From Silicimonas sp. (lineage in GTDB: Bacteria > Pseudomonadota > Alphaproteobacteria > Rhodobacterales > Rhodobacteraceae), in assembly GCA_013003245.1 (NCBI GenBank), contig JABDJX010000020.1:1-35477 (forward strand): a stretch of DNA of 35,477 bases. Direction: 5' to 3'. Below the pieces are notes generated by a model. It saw only the letters and a list, made by a program, of their open reading frames with translations. It was not told where the DNA came from and did not search any database. Below, one piece after another: positions 1-7,808 of this stretch. Position numbers and translations under genes: made by a program. Position 1 is the first letter of the stretch. The number at the start of each line of letters is the position of its first letter.

Positions 1-261
1 GGCCATTGGACCGAAGCAGGCGCGGTGATCGACCAGTTCGAGCAGCACATACGCGCCATTGCAGGCTGGCCGCTTCTGGATCCGGTGAGGCACTCTGATG
101 TGGTGATGACAAACCTGATCGGCGATGACCTCAATCTGGTGCCCGGCATCTCTAGCGAAACCGGTGCGCTGCTTCATCTTTACGGCAAAGCCCAGTCGCG
201 GGCCGGGCGCAAAATGGGGCATGTCACGCGGGTGATAGCACCAGCGTCAGATCGCTCATGA
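1..261 (+). CDS. purK: PurK C-terminus (5-(carboxyamino)imidazole ribonucleotide synthase), partial
   Basis: The reading frame is open from base 1 and gives the last 86 residues of a protein whose 5' part lies outside the window. The segment GHWTEAG, FEQHIRAIAGWPL, the NLIGDD element and the end LHLYGKAQSRAGRKMGHVTR match the C-terminal ATP-grasp tail of PurK. PurK carboxylates aminoimidazole ribonucleotide with ATP and bicarbonate in de novo purine synthesis in the cytoplasm. The stop codon overlaps the start of the NUDIX gene (ATGA at 258-261), so the two are probably translationally coupled. Identification is by remembered family motifs; the missing N-terminus cannot be judged. Confidence 0.93.
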   Translation, partial: GHWTEAGAVIDQFEQHIRAIAGWPLLDPVRHSDVVMTNLIGDDLNLVPGISSETGALLHLYGKAQSRAGRKMGHVTRVIAPASDRS

Positions 262-707
262 GCAAGCCAAGGCTCGCGGTGCGCGGGTTGATCCTGCGCG
301 AGGACCGCCTGCTTTTGGTGAACGCATGGCCAGATGGAAAAAGTGACTTGATGTGCGCGCCGGGGGGCGGAGTGGAGCCGGGCCAATCCCTGCCCGACAA
401 TCTTAAGCGCGAGGTTTATGAGGAAACAGGGCTTGAGATCGCGGTGGGTGTGCCGGTTCTGGTTAATGAGTTTCACGACCCGGGCAGGCCTTTTCATCAG
501 GTTGATATCTACTTTCGGTGCACTCTGCTGGCGGGTGATCCTAATGGTGCATGGACCGACCCCGAAGGTGTTGTGACCGACCGGCGGTGGGTTTCGCGCC
601 AGGAACTGGCGGGCATTCGGGTCAAGCCGGATAGTCTGGGCGATGTCGCTTGGGGCAATGACGCCGGGCCGGCTTTTTATGACGCGCTTGAGCCGATCTT
701 GCGGTGA
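258..707 (+). CDS. NUDIX hydrolase
   Basis: This 149-aa protein carries a NUDIX box at residues 37-59. The metal-binding core REVYEETGL (51-59) is intact, but the first glutamate of the consensus (GX5E) is Gln43. NUDIX enzymes hydrolyse nucleoside diphosphates linked to another group; the substrate here is unknown. The early strand LAVRGLILREDRLLLV and the size fit a single-domain housecleaning enzyme. It overlaps purK by 4 bp and is probably co-transcribed with it, so a nucleotide-related role is reasonable but inferred. Its 3' end overlaps the oppositely oriented EamA-type gene by 31 bp. Confidence 0.88.
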   Translation: MSKPRLAVRGLILREDRLLLVNAWPDGKSDLMCAPGGGVEPGQSLPDNLKREVYEETGLEIAVGVPVLVNEFHDPGRPFHQVDIYFRCTLLAGDPNGAWTDPEGVVTDRRWVSRQELAGIRVKPDSLGDVAWGNDAGPAFYDALEPILR

Positions 708-1534
708 CCACCGATCACGCCGAGGGCCACGCCACCTAATACGATGACAGTCGCGATCAAAAGGCGCGTTGTTGGCGGCTCTGCCAAAAGCACGGCGCCG
801 CCGAAAGCGGCAATGATCGGTACCGTGAGCTGTGACAGCGCGGCCACCGATGTCTCAAGCTTGGGAAGAACCGAATACCAAAGTGCATAGCCCAAGCCGG
901 AGGTGATTGCGCCGGATGCGACGGCTAGCACCATGCCTTGCCCGGTAATCCCGTCGGCAAAATAGGCAAAGAGAAACAGCACGATGGGGGCCGCACAGAT
1001 GAAATTGGCGGCCGTTTCCTGAAGAGGGTCCGCTGCACTTCTGCCAACCAAGGAGTAGACGCCCCAACCCAAGGCCGCCACTGCCATCAAAATGGCAGGC
1101 GGCGCGGCAGGGGCACCCGCGGCCCCCGGCCATAGCAGCCAGACGAGGCCACAAAAAGCAATTACGGCGCCTGCCCATCGCGCCATGTTTGGACGATCAC
1201 CTGTAAAGAGCGCGCCTGCGAACATTGTCACTTGCGTGCCGCCAAACAGGATGAGAGCACCTGTTCCTGCTTCAAGTGCCACATAGGCAAATGAGAACCC
1301 CACCATGTAAAGCGTCAAGGACATCGTGCCGAGCCAACGTCCGCCGTCTAAGACCTTCGGCTTTCCGTGGCGCGCAAACACCAATATTGCCAAACAGATA
1401 GCGCCTGACAGCGTGCGTATGGCAGCAAAAGCGGCGGGCCCTGCTTCTGCTCCTGCCAGAGCGGCACGGTTCAAAATCGAGTTCGCCGCAAAAGCGACCA
1501 TGGTCAGGGTGGTCAAAAGGAAAAGGCGCGCCAT
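677..1534 (-). CDS. EamA/DMT-family transporter
   Basis: The protein is 285 aa from the ATG at 1534, with about ten hydrophobic segments in two similar halves, the layout of the drug/metabolite transporter superfamily (EamA domain twice). The reading frame continues upstream to 1645, but that extension is polar and unlike the family. The sequence beginning MARLFLLTTLTMVAFAANS starts directly with the first membrane helix, so 1534 is chosen. Such proteins export amino acids, their analogues or other small metabolites across the inner membrane; the substrate cannot be read from sequence. The gene converges on the NUDIX gene with a 31-bp 3' overlap and is divergent from pdxJ, with 76 bp between start codons. 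Confidence 0.88.
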   Translation of the reverse strand: MARLFLLTTLTMVAFAANSILNRAALAGAEAGPAAFAAIRTLSGAICLAILVFARHGKPKVLDGGRWLGTMSLTLYMVGFSFAYVALEAGTGALILFGGTQVTMFAGALFTGDRPNMARWAGAVIAFCGLVWLLWPGAAGAPAAPPAILMAVAALGWGVYSLVGRSAADPLQETAANFICAAPIVLFLFAYFADGITGQGMVLAVASGAITSGLGYALWYSVLPKLETSVAALSQLTVPIIAAFGGAVLLAEPPTTRLLIATVIVLGGVALGVIGGHRKIGSSAS

Positions 1535-1610
1535 ATCGTCAAGGTATTTGGCCCATGGACAGGTTGCAATCGCGCCCCTAGGTTGCGCGCGAAAACGTAT
1601 GGAGGCGTGA

Positions 1611-2357
1611 GTGGTGAGCGAGAAATTGAGATTGGGTGTGAACATTGATCATGTCGCAACCGTACGGAATGCGCGCGGCGGCGCCTACCCTGATCCATTG
1701 CGCGCCGCCAAGCTTGCTGAAGAGGCAGGGGCAGATGGGATTACGGCGCATTTGCGAGAAGACCGCCGCCATATCTCTGACGCTGATATTGAACGATTGA
1801 TGGATGTACTGAGCGTGCCATTGAACTTTGAAATGGCGGCAACGGATGAAATGCAGGCCATTGCATTGCTCCATAAACCGCATGCCGTGTGCATTGTGCC
1901 AGAAAAGCGCGAGGAACGCACGACCGAGGGCGGTCTGGAAGTTGCGCGCGAGGAAAACAAGCTGGCGCACTTTATCGCCCCTTTGCGCGATGCGGGGTGT
2001 CGCGTCTCGATCTTTATCGCTGCTGACAGGCGTCAGATTGAAGCGGCGCATCGGATCGGGGCGCAGGTGATTGAGCTTCATACTGGCGCATATTGTGACG
2101 CGCATGTGGAAGAACGGTTTGAAGATCGCGACGCAGAATTGGAAAGCCTGCGAGAAATGTCGGCCTTTGCTGCCTCGCTTGGGCTGGAAGTGCACGCGGG
2201 CCATGGACTGACCTATGACACCACTGGGCCGGTTGCCGCTTTTCCCGAGGTACGCGAGCTGAACATCGGGCATTTCCTTATTGGTGAGGCGATCTTCAGG
2301 GGGCTGCGGCCTGCCATTGAAGAGATGCGCGGCATTATGGATGCGGCGCGCGCTTAA
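1611..2357 (+). CDS. pdxJ: Pyridoxine 5'-phosphate synthase PdxJ
   Basis: PdxJ condenses 3-amino-2-oxopropyl phosphate with 1-deoxyxylulose 5-phosphate to make pyridoxine 5'-phosphate, the ring-closing step of the DXP-dependent vitamin B6 pathway. The 248-aa TIM barrel has the expected length. Active-site positions known from the E. coli enzyme are present: Asn11, Asp13 and His14 in [14 protein letters not shown], Arg22, His47 and Arg49 in HLREDRRHI, His54, Glu74 in NFEMA, and His195 in HAGHGL. Translation starts at GTG (1611) or the adjacent GTG (1614); a GGAGG at 1601-1605 sits 5 or 8 nt upstream. A strong bidirectional terminator follows. Confidence 0.97.
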   Translation: MVSEKLRLGVNIDHVATVRNARGGAYPDPLRAAKLAEEAGADGITAHLREDRRHISDADIERLMDVLSVPLNFEMAATDEMQAIALLHKPHAVCIVPEKREERTTEGGLEVAREENKLAHFIAPLRDAGCRVSIFIAADRRQIEAAHRIGAQVIELHTGAYCDAHVEERFEDRDAELESLREMSAFAASLGLEVHAGHGLTYDTTGPVAAFPEVRELNIGHFLIGEAIFRGLRPAIEEMRGIMDAARA

Positions 2358-2388
2358 AAGGTTTTGCGCCGTGCTGTGCACGTCGCGG

Positions 2389-2425
2389 AAAGGGGGCGCA
2401 GCCTGTTGGCTGCGCCCCCTTTTTG
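2389..2425. terminator. Bidirectional intrinsic terminator between pdxJ and metY
   Basis: A 12-bp GC-rich stem (2392-2403 with 2408-2419) and a 4-nt loop are extended by three A-T pairs to 15 bp. T residues follow on the plus strand (2420-2424) and A residues precede it (2389-2391), which are Ts on the minus strand. It lies between the convergent ends of pdxJ and metY and can serve both. Confidence 0.9.
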
Positions 2426-2434
2426 CCTCCGGCG

Positions 2435-2456
2435 GGGATATTTTTGCCAAAAAGAA
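2435..2456. repeat. Dispersed intergenic repeat, copy 1
   Basis: The 22-bp core GGGATATTTTTGCCAA plus AAAGAA matches 6802-6823 with one mismatch. Both copies lie in short intergenic gaps after hairpins, next to the 3' end of a minus-strand gene. Similar GC-box plus GATATTTTTGCCAA strings are, as I recall, frequent in Rhodobacteraceae intergenic regions. Confidence 0.6.
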
Positions 2457-2459
2457 AGC

Positions 2460-3749
2460 CTAGGCAGTGGCTTTGGTCAGGGCCTGATCAAGATCGGCGA
2501 TGATGTCATCGGCGTTTTCAATGCCGATTGAAAGCCGCACCACGTTATCCGCCGCCCCTGCCGCTTCGCGTTGTTCGTCGGTCAACTGGCGGTGCGTGGT
2601 GGAGGCCGAGTGGATGATCAGTGAACGCGCATCGCCAAGGTTGGCCACGTGGCTGAAGAGCTCAAGGCTGTCGACCAGCTTGACGCAGGCGTCATATCCA
2701 CCTTTGACGGCCACGGTAAAAAGGGCTCCGGCGCCGTTTGGGCAAATGCGCGCGATCCGATCATAGTAGGGCGAACTTTCAAGACCTGCATAGGTGACCT
2801 TTTCGATCCGGTCGTCGTCTTCCAGCCACTTGGCCGCTTTTTGTGCGTTGGCGACGTGTTTATCCATGCGCAGAGACAGGGTTTCGATACCCATCAGCGT
2901 ATAGTGCGCACCCTGAGGATTCATTGTCATGCCGAGGTCGCGCAGGCCAACGGCGATAGAGTGGAAGGTAAAGGCCATCGGGCCAAGGGCCTCGTGGAAA
3001 TTCAGTCCGTGATAGGCAGGCTCGGGCTGCGAGAGCGACGGGAACTTGTCCGAAGCCGACCAATCGAATTTGCCCGAATCGATAACAGCGCCGCCGGTGA
3101 CTGTGCCGTTGCCGGTCAGGTACTTTGTGGTCGAATGCACCACGAGCGTGGCACCGTGCTTGAACGGATTGCAAAGATAAGGCGTGGCAGAAGTATTGTC
3201 GACGATGAGCGGCAGGCCAGCGTCATCGGCTATTGCCGAGATGGCATCAAGATCAGCGATATGGCCGCCGGGGTTTGCAATGCTTTCGCAGAAGATGGCG
3301 CGGGTGTTTTCATCAATGGCCGCTTTCACGGCGTCCGCATCGTCAATATCCACCAGAGTGGCCGACCAGCCGAAGCGTTTGATCGTCTGGGTGAACTGTG
3401 TGTAGCTGCCGCCGTAGAGTCGGCTTGAGGCGACAATATTACAGCCAGGCATCATCAAGGGAAACAGCGCCATGATTTGTGCGGCGTGCCCCGATGAGCA
3501 GCAGATGCCGCCTGCGCCGCCTTCAAGATGTGTGATCCGCTCGGCCAACGCCGCAACCGTCGGGTTGGTCAGGCGTGAGTAGATGTAGCCAACCTCTTGC
3601 AGATTAAAGAGCCGTGCTGCGTGATCTGCATCTTTGAACACGTAGGCCGTTGTCTGGTAGATCGGCACTTGACGCGCGCCGGTGGCAGGGTCTGGGTTGG
3701 CGCCTGCGTGGATTTGCTTTGTGTCAAATGACAGTTCGCGGTCGGACAT
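2460..3749 (-). CDS. metY: O-acetylhomoserine sulfhydrylase (aminocarboxypropyltransferase)
   Basis: This 429-aa PLP enzyme belongs to the Cys/Met metabolism family. The PLP-binding lysine is Lys209 in HSTTKYLTGNG, and the conserved aspartate lies at 184 in VDNT. Features such as YQTTAYVFKDADHAA, YSRLTNPT and the long C-terminal domain fit O-acetylhomoserine sulfhydrylase rather than the shorter cystathionine enzymes. It converts O-acetylhomoserine and sulfide (or methanethiol) to homocysteine (or methionine). The ATG at 3749 is chosen because a GAGGGAG ribosome site lies just upstream; the frame extends 19 codons further without support. The closely related O-succinylhomoserine enzyme (MetZ) is the main alternative. 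Confidence 0.9.
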   Translation of the reverse strand: MSDRELSFDTKQIHAGANPDPATGARQVPIYQTTAYVFKDADHAARLFNLQEVGYIYSRLTNPTVAALAERITHLEGGAGGICCSSGHAAQIMALFPLMMPGCNIVASSRLYGGSYTQFTQTIKRFGWSATLVDIDDADAVKAAIDENTRAIFCESIANPGGHIADLDAISAIADDAGLPLIVDNTSATPYLCNPFKHGATLVVHSTTKYLTGNGTVTGGAVIDSGKFDWSASDKFPSLSQPEPAYHGLNFHEALGPMAFTFHSIAVGLRDLGMTMNPQGAHYTLMGIETLSLRMDKHVANAQKAAKWLEDDDRIEKVTYAGLESSPYYDRIARICPNGAGALFTVAVKGGYDACVKLVDSLELFSHVANLGDARSLIIHSASTTHRQLTDEQREAAGAADNVVRLSIGIENADDIIADLDQALTKATA

Positions 3750-3812
3750 CGTCTTCTCCCTCGTTGGACTTCGCGCGACCCTATATGTCTGCCTAGGCTG
3801 CTGCAACGCGGA

Positions 3813-4808
3813 TCAGCGCATCCAAAGGCGTTCTCTTTTGATCCTGTTTCGGATAATTTTTTCCCGAATTGGCAGGTGATTTTGGTCGAATAATGCGCGC
3901 ACCTTGTCTCCGCGCCCGTGATAGATCATTCGACGGAACGGCTCATACGCCTTCAGAACTTTCTTGATTCGGTTGGGTCGCACAATCTCATCGAACATCG
4001 ATATCTGCGTGTCAGTGGCTTTGGCATAGAACAAGGGCAGGGCGCGCCAGTGAACAGAGACCTCGCCATCCAATCCTTCCAAGGCAGGCGGAGGCCGCCC
4101 TCCACCGTGTCTGGTGATCGCGACTGGCAGCGCAATCTGATCGAGCCATGGGTTGAACGATTGACTGGCCAGTTCGGGCAGTTCGCCGTCGCGAATGCCG
4201 GTCATGATCTCGATCATGGATTGGGCAAAGGTTTGCGGGCAGGCGTGATAAAACCAACCTGCGTTGAAATAGAGATACCGCCGCCAATGTTCATCTGGCT
4301 CACTAACGTCCAGCGTCTGCTCAAACGGCACATCAAAATGCTCATAAACGGCGCGCCAAATCTGGTCGTAGCCGGGGCCGTAAAGCGGCGGGTTAGGCCA
4401 TGTGTTTTCGCGTGCCATGGACGCGGACGGGTACGCGAAATCGAATGCAACTTCGTCGATTGGGCCCGTTATAATCGTGTCGGTGTCAAAAAAAACAAAT
4501 GGGCGGGCTTCTGGGAGAGCGGCAAGCGCTTCGACCTTGTTCCCGTTCGGATAGCTTGCGCCAAAGTGTTTGTTTTCAAATGGAACGATTTGCGCACCGA
4601 GCCTTAGCATGAGCCCTTTGGCCTCCAAATCGTTGATGCGTGGATCGCGCGGCCATTGGGGCCCTGGCTGAGGTTCAGCAACATAGACGTGGCCGTCAAA
4701 GTTGGGGGCAAAGGTGCGCAGCGAGGCGACAAACAGCACGGCCTCATAGGTTAGCCTGCCAGCTTGGGCGACGATCACGATATCAAATGTACCTGATTTG
4801 CCGGACAT
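3813..4808 (-). CDS. Putative GT-A-type glycosyltransferase, unknown substrate
   Basis: The 331-aa protein begins with a strand-helix pattern (FDIVIVAQAGRLTYEAVLFVASL) typical of nucleotide-sugar transferases and has an acidic DTD triplet at residues 108-110 in FVFFDTDTIITGP, which would bind metal and sugar nucleotide in a GT-A fold. A later YFNAGWFYH and a VHWRALP segment resemble acceptor-site elements of GT8-like enzymes. No signal peptide or membrane segment is seen; the C-terminus is strongly basic (ending IRNRIKRERLWMR), so membrane-surface association is possible. It lies 63 bp upstream of metY on the same strand and may share its transcript. No specific family or acceptor is recognised. 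Confidence 0.65.
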   Translation of the reverse strand: MSGKSGTFDIVIVAQAGRLTYEAVLFVASLRTFAPNFDGHVYVAEPQPGPQWPRDPRINDLEAKGLMLRLGAQIVPFENKHFGASYPNGNKVEALAALPEARPFVFFDTDTIITGPIDEVAFDFAYPSASMARENTWPNPPLYGPGYDQIWRAVYEHFDVPFEQTLDVSEPDEHWRRYLYFNAGWFYHACPQTFAQSMIEIMTGIRDGELPELASQSFNPWLDQIALPVAITRHGGGRPPPALEGLDGEVSVHWRALPLFYAKATDTQISMFDEIVRPNRIKKVLKAYEPFRRMIYHGRGDKVRALFDQNHLPIREKIIRNRIKRERLWMR

Positions 4809-4940
4809 GTCCCTGTGCGCTTGCCTTTGGCGATATCTATATGTGCTGACAAGCTAGCCTGCCAGTGTCAAACAATTCTTGATTTAGTCCCAACTCACTT
4901 TTTTCTGTCAATTTGCTGCGTTATTCCCGAGTATTTGTAA

Positions 4941-5366
4941 ATGGATCATTCAAAACCTTATCCTGAAGGTTACATTGCCGAAATATTGGATAGCGTACGC
5001 ACGATTGCTGTCGTTGGTGCTTCGCCCCGCGAGAACCGGCCGAGTTACATCGTGATGCAAACGCTTCTGGACGCCGGATTCGATGCGATCCCGGTCAATC
5101 CTTACGGTGGCGATCTGATATTGGGAAAGTCTGTCTATGCCAGCCTCTCCGATGTACCCGAACCGATTGATATGGTTGATGTCTTTCGCAGAAACGAGGC
5201 TGTTATGAGTGTTGTAGAGGATGTCATTGCGGCTGGTGTCAAAATCATCTGGACGCAATTGGGCGTTGTTGATGCAAAAGCTGCCGAGGTGGCCGAAGCC
5301 GCAGGCGTAAAGGTTGTGATGAATCGCTGTCCAAGAATTGAGCTTGCGCGATTGGACAGACTTTAG
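4941..5366 (+). CDS. CoA-binding (Rossmann-type) protein, YccU-like
   Basis: The 141-aa protein is a single CoA_binding-type Rossmann domain, as in the N-terminal part of succinyl-CoA synthetase alpha. It has the early glycine motif AVVGASPRENRPSY (residues 23-36), VNPYGGD, and the late VVMNRCPRIELARL. The family is widespread and lacks a settled function; ligands are presumed to be CoA or nucleotides. The gene is divergent from the glycosyltransferase across a 132-bp AT-richer gap, and the ribosome site before the ATG is weak. Association with methionine genes in related bacteria is a recollection, and the nearby metY is in line with it. Confidence 0.85.
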   Translation: MDHSKPYPEGYIAEILDSVRTIAVVGASPRENRPSYIVMQTLLDAGFDAIPVNPYGGDLILGKSVYASLSDVPEPIDMVDVFRRNEAVMSVVEDVIAAGVKIIWTQLGVVDAKAAEVAEAAGVKVVMNRCPRIELARLDRL

Positions 5367-5473
5367 GTTCGGTATGCGATTGTGGACATCTAAGGTACGG
5401 ATTCTGCGATAAAAAATGGTTTCTTTGGACTTGGTTGTCGGTGTACAAGCGGCTCAGAAATGAGGCCGACGCT

Positions 5474-6754
5474 ATGACATCCATTGAAGATCACCCACTT
5501 CGCTATGCTTTGGCCAACGAGCTTCACGCGCGGCCCTTTCCTACGCTGAATGCGCCAAGTCGCGCGGCTTATCTGGCGATCAAGCAGCCGGAAAACGCCG
5601 TTGCGCGAGATCGCGATGAGGACCGGGCGCATCTGATCGCCCTCTTAGATCGCTACGGTGCTGCGCATCCTCAGCCCGGATCAACCCACTATTCCGGTGA
5701 TCTTGGAAAATATCGATTGAAATGGGAGAGCCATACCGAATTTGTGACGTATACGATTTTTCGAGATAGGGCGGCAGACGAGCCCTACGACGCAAAATCA
5801 TTTGAGATTTTTCCCAAGGACTGGCTTGCGTCGGCACCTGGGCAGGTGATGACATCGGCTTTGGTGCGCATTGAAAAGGAAGTCGACCCAGAGGCGATTG
5901 CAACCAAGGTCAACGATTGGTTCGTACCAGAGAGCATGGCTGTAAGTTCCGTGCTGGACGAAAGTGCTGTTATCGCTGGCGATTTTCGGATCGATCCCTC
6001 GGGCCACGTTCGCTTTGCGGTTTTTGTAAACCCCTCGACGGACGAGAGGCGCATAGGGCGCATTGTCCAGCGGATTTGCGAGATTGAGACGTACAAATCG
6101 ATGTCGATGCTTGGTTTCAGCCGGGTGCGGGCCATTGGCGGTAGGATGGGCGAGATCGATGGTCAACTCACTGTTCTAATGGGTAAGATGTCTGAAGCGG
6201 ATGCGGTGGCTGAGGAAACGCTCGAATCGCTTCTGACGGTCTCGACCGAGTTGGAGAACATGCTGGCTCAGACGGCGTTTCGATTTGGGGCCACCGGTGC
6301 CTATGAGGCTTTGGTAAACCAGCGCATTTCCGTTCTGCGCGAAGAGCGGTTTTTTGGGCGCCAGACGTTTAGCGAGTTCATGGCGCGCCGGTTTGATCCG
6401 GCCATGCGGACAGTGAAGTCGGTGGAAGGCCGTTTGAAGACCATGGCTGAAAGGGCTGCGCGCGCGGCTGATTTGCTGCGGACACGGGTTGATGTGGAGC
6501 GGTCTGCGCAAAATCAGGCGCTTTTAGCCTCGATGGATCGCCGCGCCGATATGCAATTACGGTTGCAGCGCACTGTCGAGGGGTTTTCGGTTGTGGCGAT
6601 CAGCTATTATGCGGTGAACCTGCTAACATACCTGACGTATCCGCTGTTTGCGCAGGCGGGCGTGACCAAGGGCTGGGCGATGGCACTGTTGACGCCCTTG
6701 GTTTTGTTCTTGGTCTGGCTTGTCGTGCGGCGCATACGGAAAACGATGGAATAA
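5474..6754 (+). CDS. DUF3422 family membrane-anchored protein
   Basis: The 426-aa protein opens with HPLRYALANELHARPFP, the conserved N-terminal signature of DUF3422. A long soluble region is rich in charged helices with coiled-coil character at roughly residues 220-360. Two hydrophobic helices follow near the C-terminus (VVAISYYAVNLLTYLTYPLF and WAMALLTPLVLFLVWLVV), ending in RRIRKTME. This implies an inner-membrane protein with most of its mass in the cytoplasm. Function is unknown. The frame is open back to a TTG at 5435, but the ATG at 5474 has GAGG at 5462-5465 eight nt upstream and is preferred. It appears monocistronic; 107 bp separate it from the CoA-binding gene. Confidence 0.82.
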   Translation: MTSIEDHPLRYALANELHARPFPTLNAPSRAAYLAIKQPENAVARDRDEDRAHLIALLDRYGAAHPQPGSTHYSGDLGKYRLKWESHTEFVTYTIFRDRAADEPYDAKSFEIFPKDWLASAPGQVMTSALVRIEKEVDPEAIATKVNDWFVPESMAVSSVLDESAVIAGDFRIDPSGHVRFAVFVNPSTDERRIGRIVQRICEIETYKSMSMLGFSRVRAIGGRMGEIDGQLTVLMGKMSEADAVAEETLESLLTVSTELENMLAQTAFRFGATGAYEALVNQRISVLREERFFGRQTFSEFMARRFDPAMRTVKSVEGRLKTMAERAARAADLLRTRVDVERSAQNQALLASMDRRADMQLRLQRTVEGFSVVAISYYAVNLLTYLTYPLFAQAGVTKGWAMALLTPLVLFLVWLVVRRIRKTME

Positions 6755-6764
6755 CCGTTCTCGC

Positions 6765-6794
6765 AGGGGCTCTGCCCCCTTGGCCTGCGGCCAA
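6765..6794. terminator. Double hairpin after the DUF3422 gene
   Basis: Two adjacent small stems are visible: GGGGC/GCCCC with loop TCT (6766-6778) and TTGGCC/GGCCAA with loop TGC (6780-6794). They lie between convergent genes and are followed by the dispersed repeat with its T5 tract. Termination is likely, but the stems are short. Confidence 0.5.
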
Positions 6795-6801
6795 TTCCCC
6801 C

Positions 6802-6823
6802 GGGATATTTTTGCCAAGAAGAA
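6802..6823. repeat. Dispersed intergenic repeat, copy 2
   Basis: This matches 2435-2456 over 22 bp with one mismatch (core GGGATATTTTTGCCAA, then GAAGAA). It sits 19 bp from the 3' end of the minus-strand permease gene, after the hairpins that follow the DUF3422 gene. Confidence 0.6.
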
Positions 6824-6842
6824 TGACAGTTTGATTTAAGCT

Positions 6843-7808
6843 TTATCTACCCCGGATCCGTGGATCGAGTGCGTCGCGCAGGCCGTCACCGACATAATTC
6901 ACCGACAGAACAGTGAGCGAGATCAGCAAGCCGGGCCAAAGCACGCGTTCGGGGTAAAGTTCCATGCGATCGACGGCATCAAAAAGCAGTTTGCCCCATG
7001 TCGGGAAATCAGGTGGGAAGCCGAAGCCCAGAAAGCTCAGCGCAGATTCCGTGATGATGGCAGTCGCGATGCCCAGAGTTGCAGAGACCATGATGGGGGA
7101 CATCACGTTGGGCAGGAGGTGACGGGTGATCATCTTGTAAGGTGAGGTGCCTATTGAGCGTGCTGCGAGGATGAATTCGCGTTCTTTCAATGCCAGTACG
7201 TCACCACGCACGATTCGCGCGGTTTGCATCCACGAGGTGATGCCGACCAGCGTGACGATCAGGATGAAGGTTCCGCCCTCAGGCCCGAAAGAACTGTTGA
7301 GGGGCTCGCGGAAAAGTAGCACGGCAACCAGCAGGAGCGGCAAAAGCGGCAAGGCAAGGAAGAGGTCAGTCAGGCGCATCAGGATGCCGTCGAGGAATTT
7401 GAAGTAGCCCGCGAGAACGCCAACGAGCGTGCCAAGGAGGACCGACAGGATCATAGCTGCCATGCCCACGGCCAGACTGACCCGACCGCCTGTCAGAAGG
7501 CGCCCAAGAATGTCGCGGCCCAAGTTGTCGGTGCCCAGGGGATACGCCCAGTTCACCTTGGCATCTGTATCCCACAGGATTGTGTAGATGGGCCGCGTGT
7601 CGCGCAGCGTTAAAAAGTCGCGGCCTGTTGGGACTATTTTCGGGTCGTTCCAATAGACGAATGGACCCACCAGCACCAAAAGTACGATCACGATGAATAT
7701 CCACGCACCCCACATCGCCCCGCGGTGGCTTTTGAATTGATCCCAGACATCGGCCCACTGCGAGCGGGGGGGCTGTGTCGGGGTTGGATCGACAAGTACC
7801 TCAGTCAT
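6843..7808 (-). CDS. Peptide-type ABC transporter permease (DppC/OppC family)
   Basis: The 321-aa inner-membrane protein has an N-terminal cytoplasmic tail, a first helix at about residues 34-55, the periplasmic LGTDNLGRDILGRLLTGGR segment typical of DppC/OppC, and five further helices. The EAA loop that contacts the ATPase is seen in EFILAARSIGTSPYKMITRHLLPNV. It ends with DALDPRIRGR, the usual tail of these permeases. With the DppB-like partner it forms the channel of a dipeptide/oligopeptide importer. It overlaps the upstream permease gene by 8 bp, so translation is coupled. Substrate may be peptide, opine or another solute of this broad family. Confidence 0.93.
   Translation of the reverse strand: MTEVLVDPTPTQPPRSQWADVWDQFKSHRGAMWGAWIFIVIVLLVLVGPFVYWNDPKIVPTGRDFLTLRDTRPIYTILWDTDAKVNWAYPLGTDNLGRDILGRLLTGGRVSLAVGMAAMILSVLLGTLVGVLAGYFKFLDGILMRLTDLFLALPLLPLLLVAVLLFREPLNSSFGPEGGTFILIVTLVGITSWMQTARIVRGDVLALKEREFILAARSIGTSPYKMITRHLLPNVMSPIMVSATLGIATAIITESALSFLGFGFPPDFPTWGKLLFDAVDRMELYPERVLWPGLLISLTVLSVNYVGDGLRDALDPRIRGR

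Noticed and set aside
1578-2450. 290-aa open frame antisense to pdxJ
   Set aside because: It lies wholly opposite a well-identified pdxJ gene and its terminator, and its translation has no family character.
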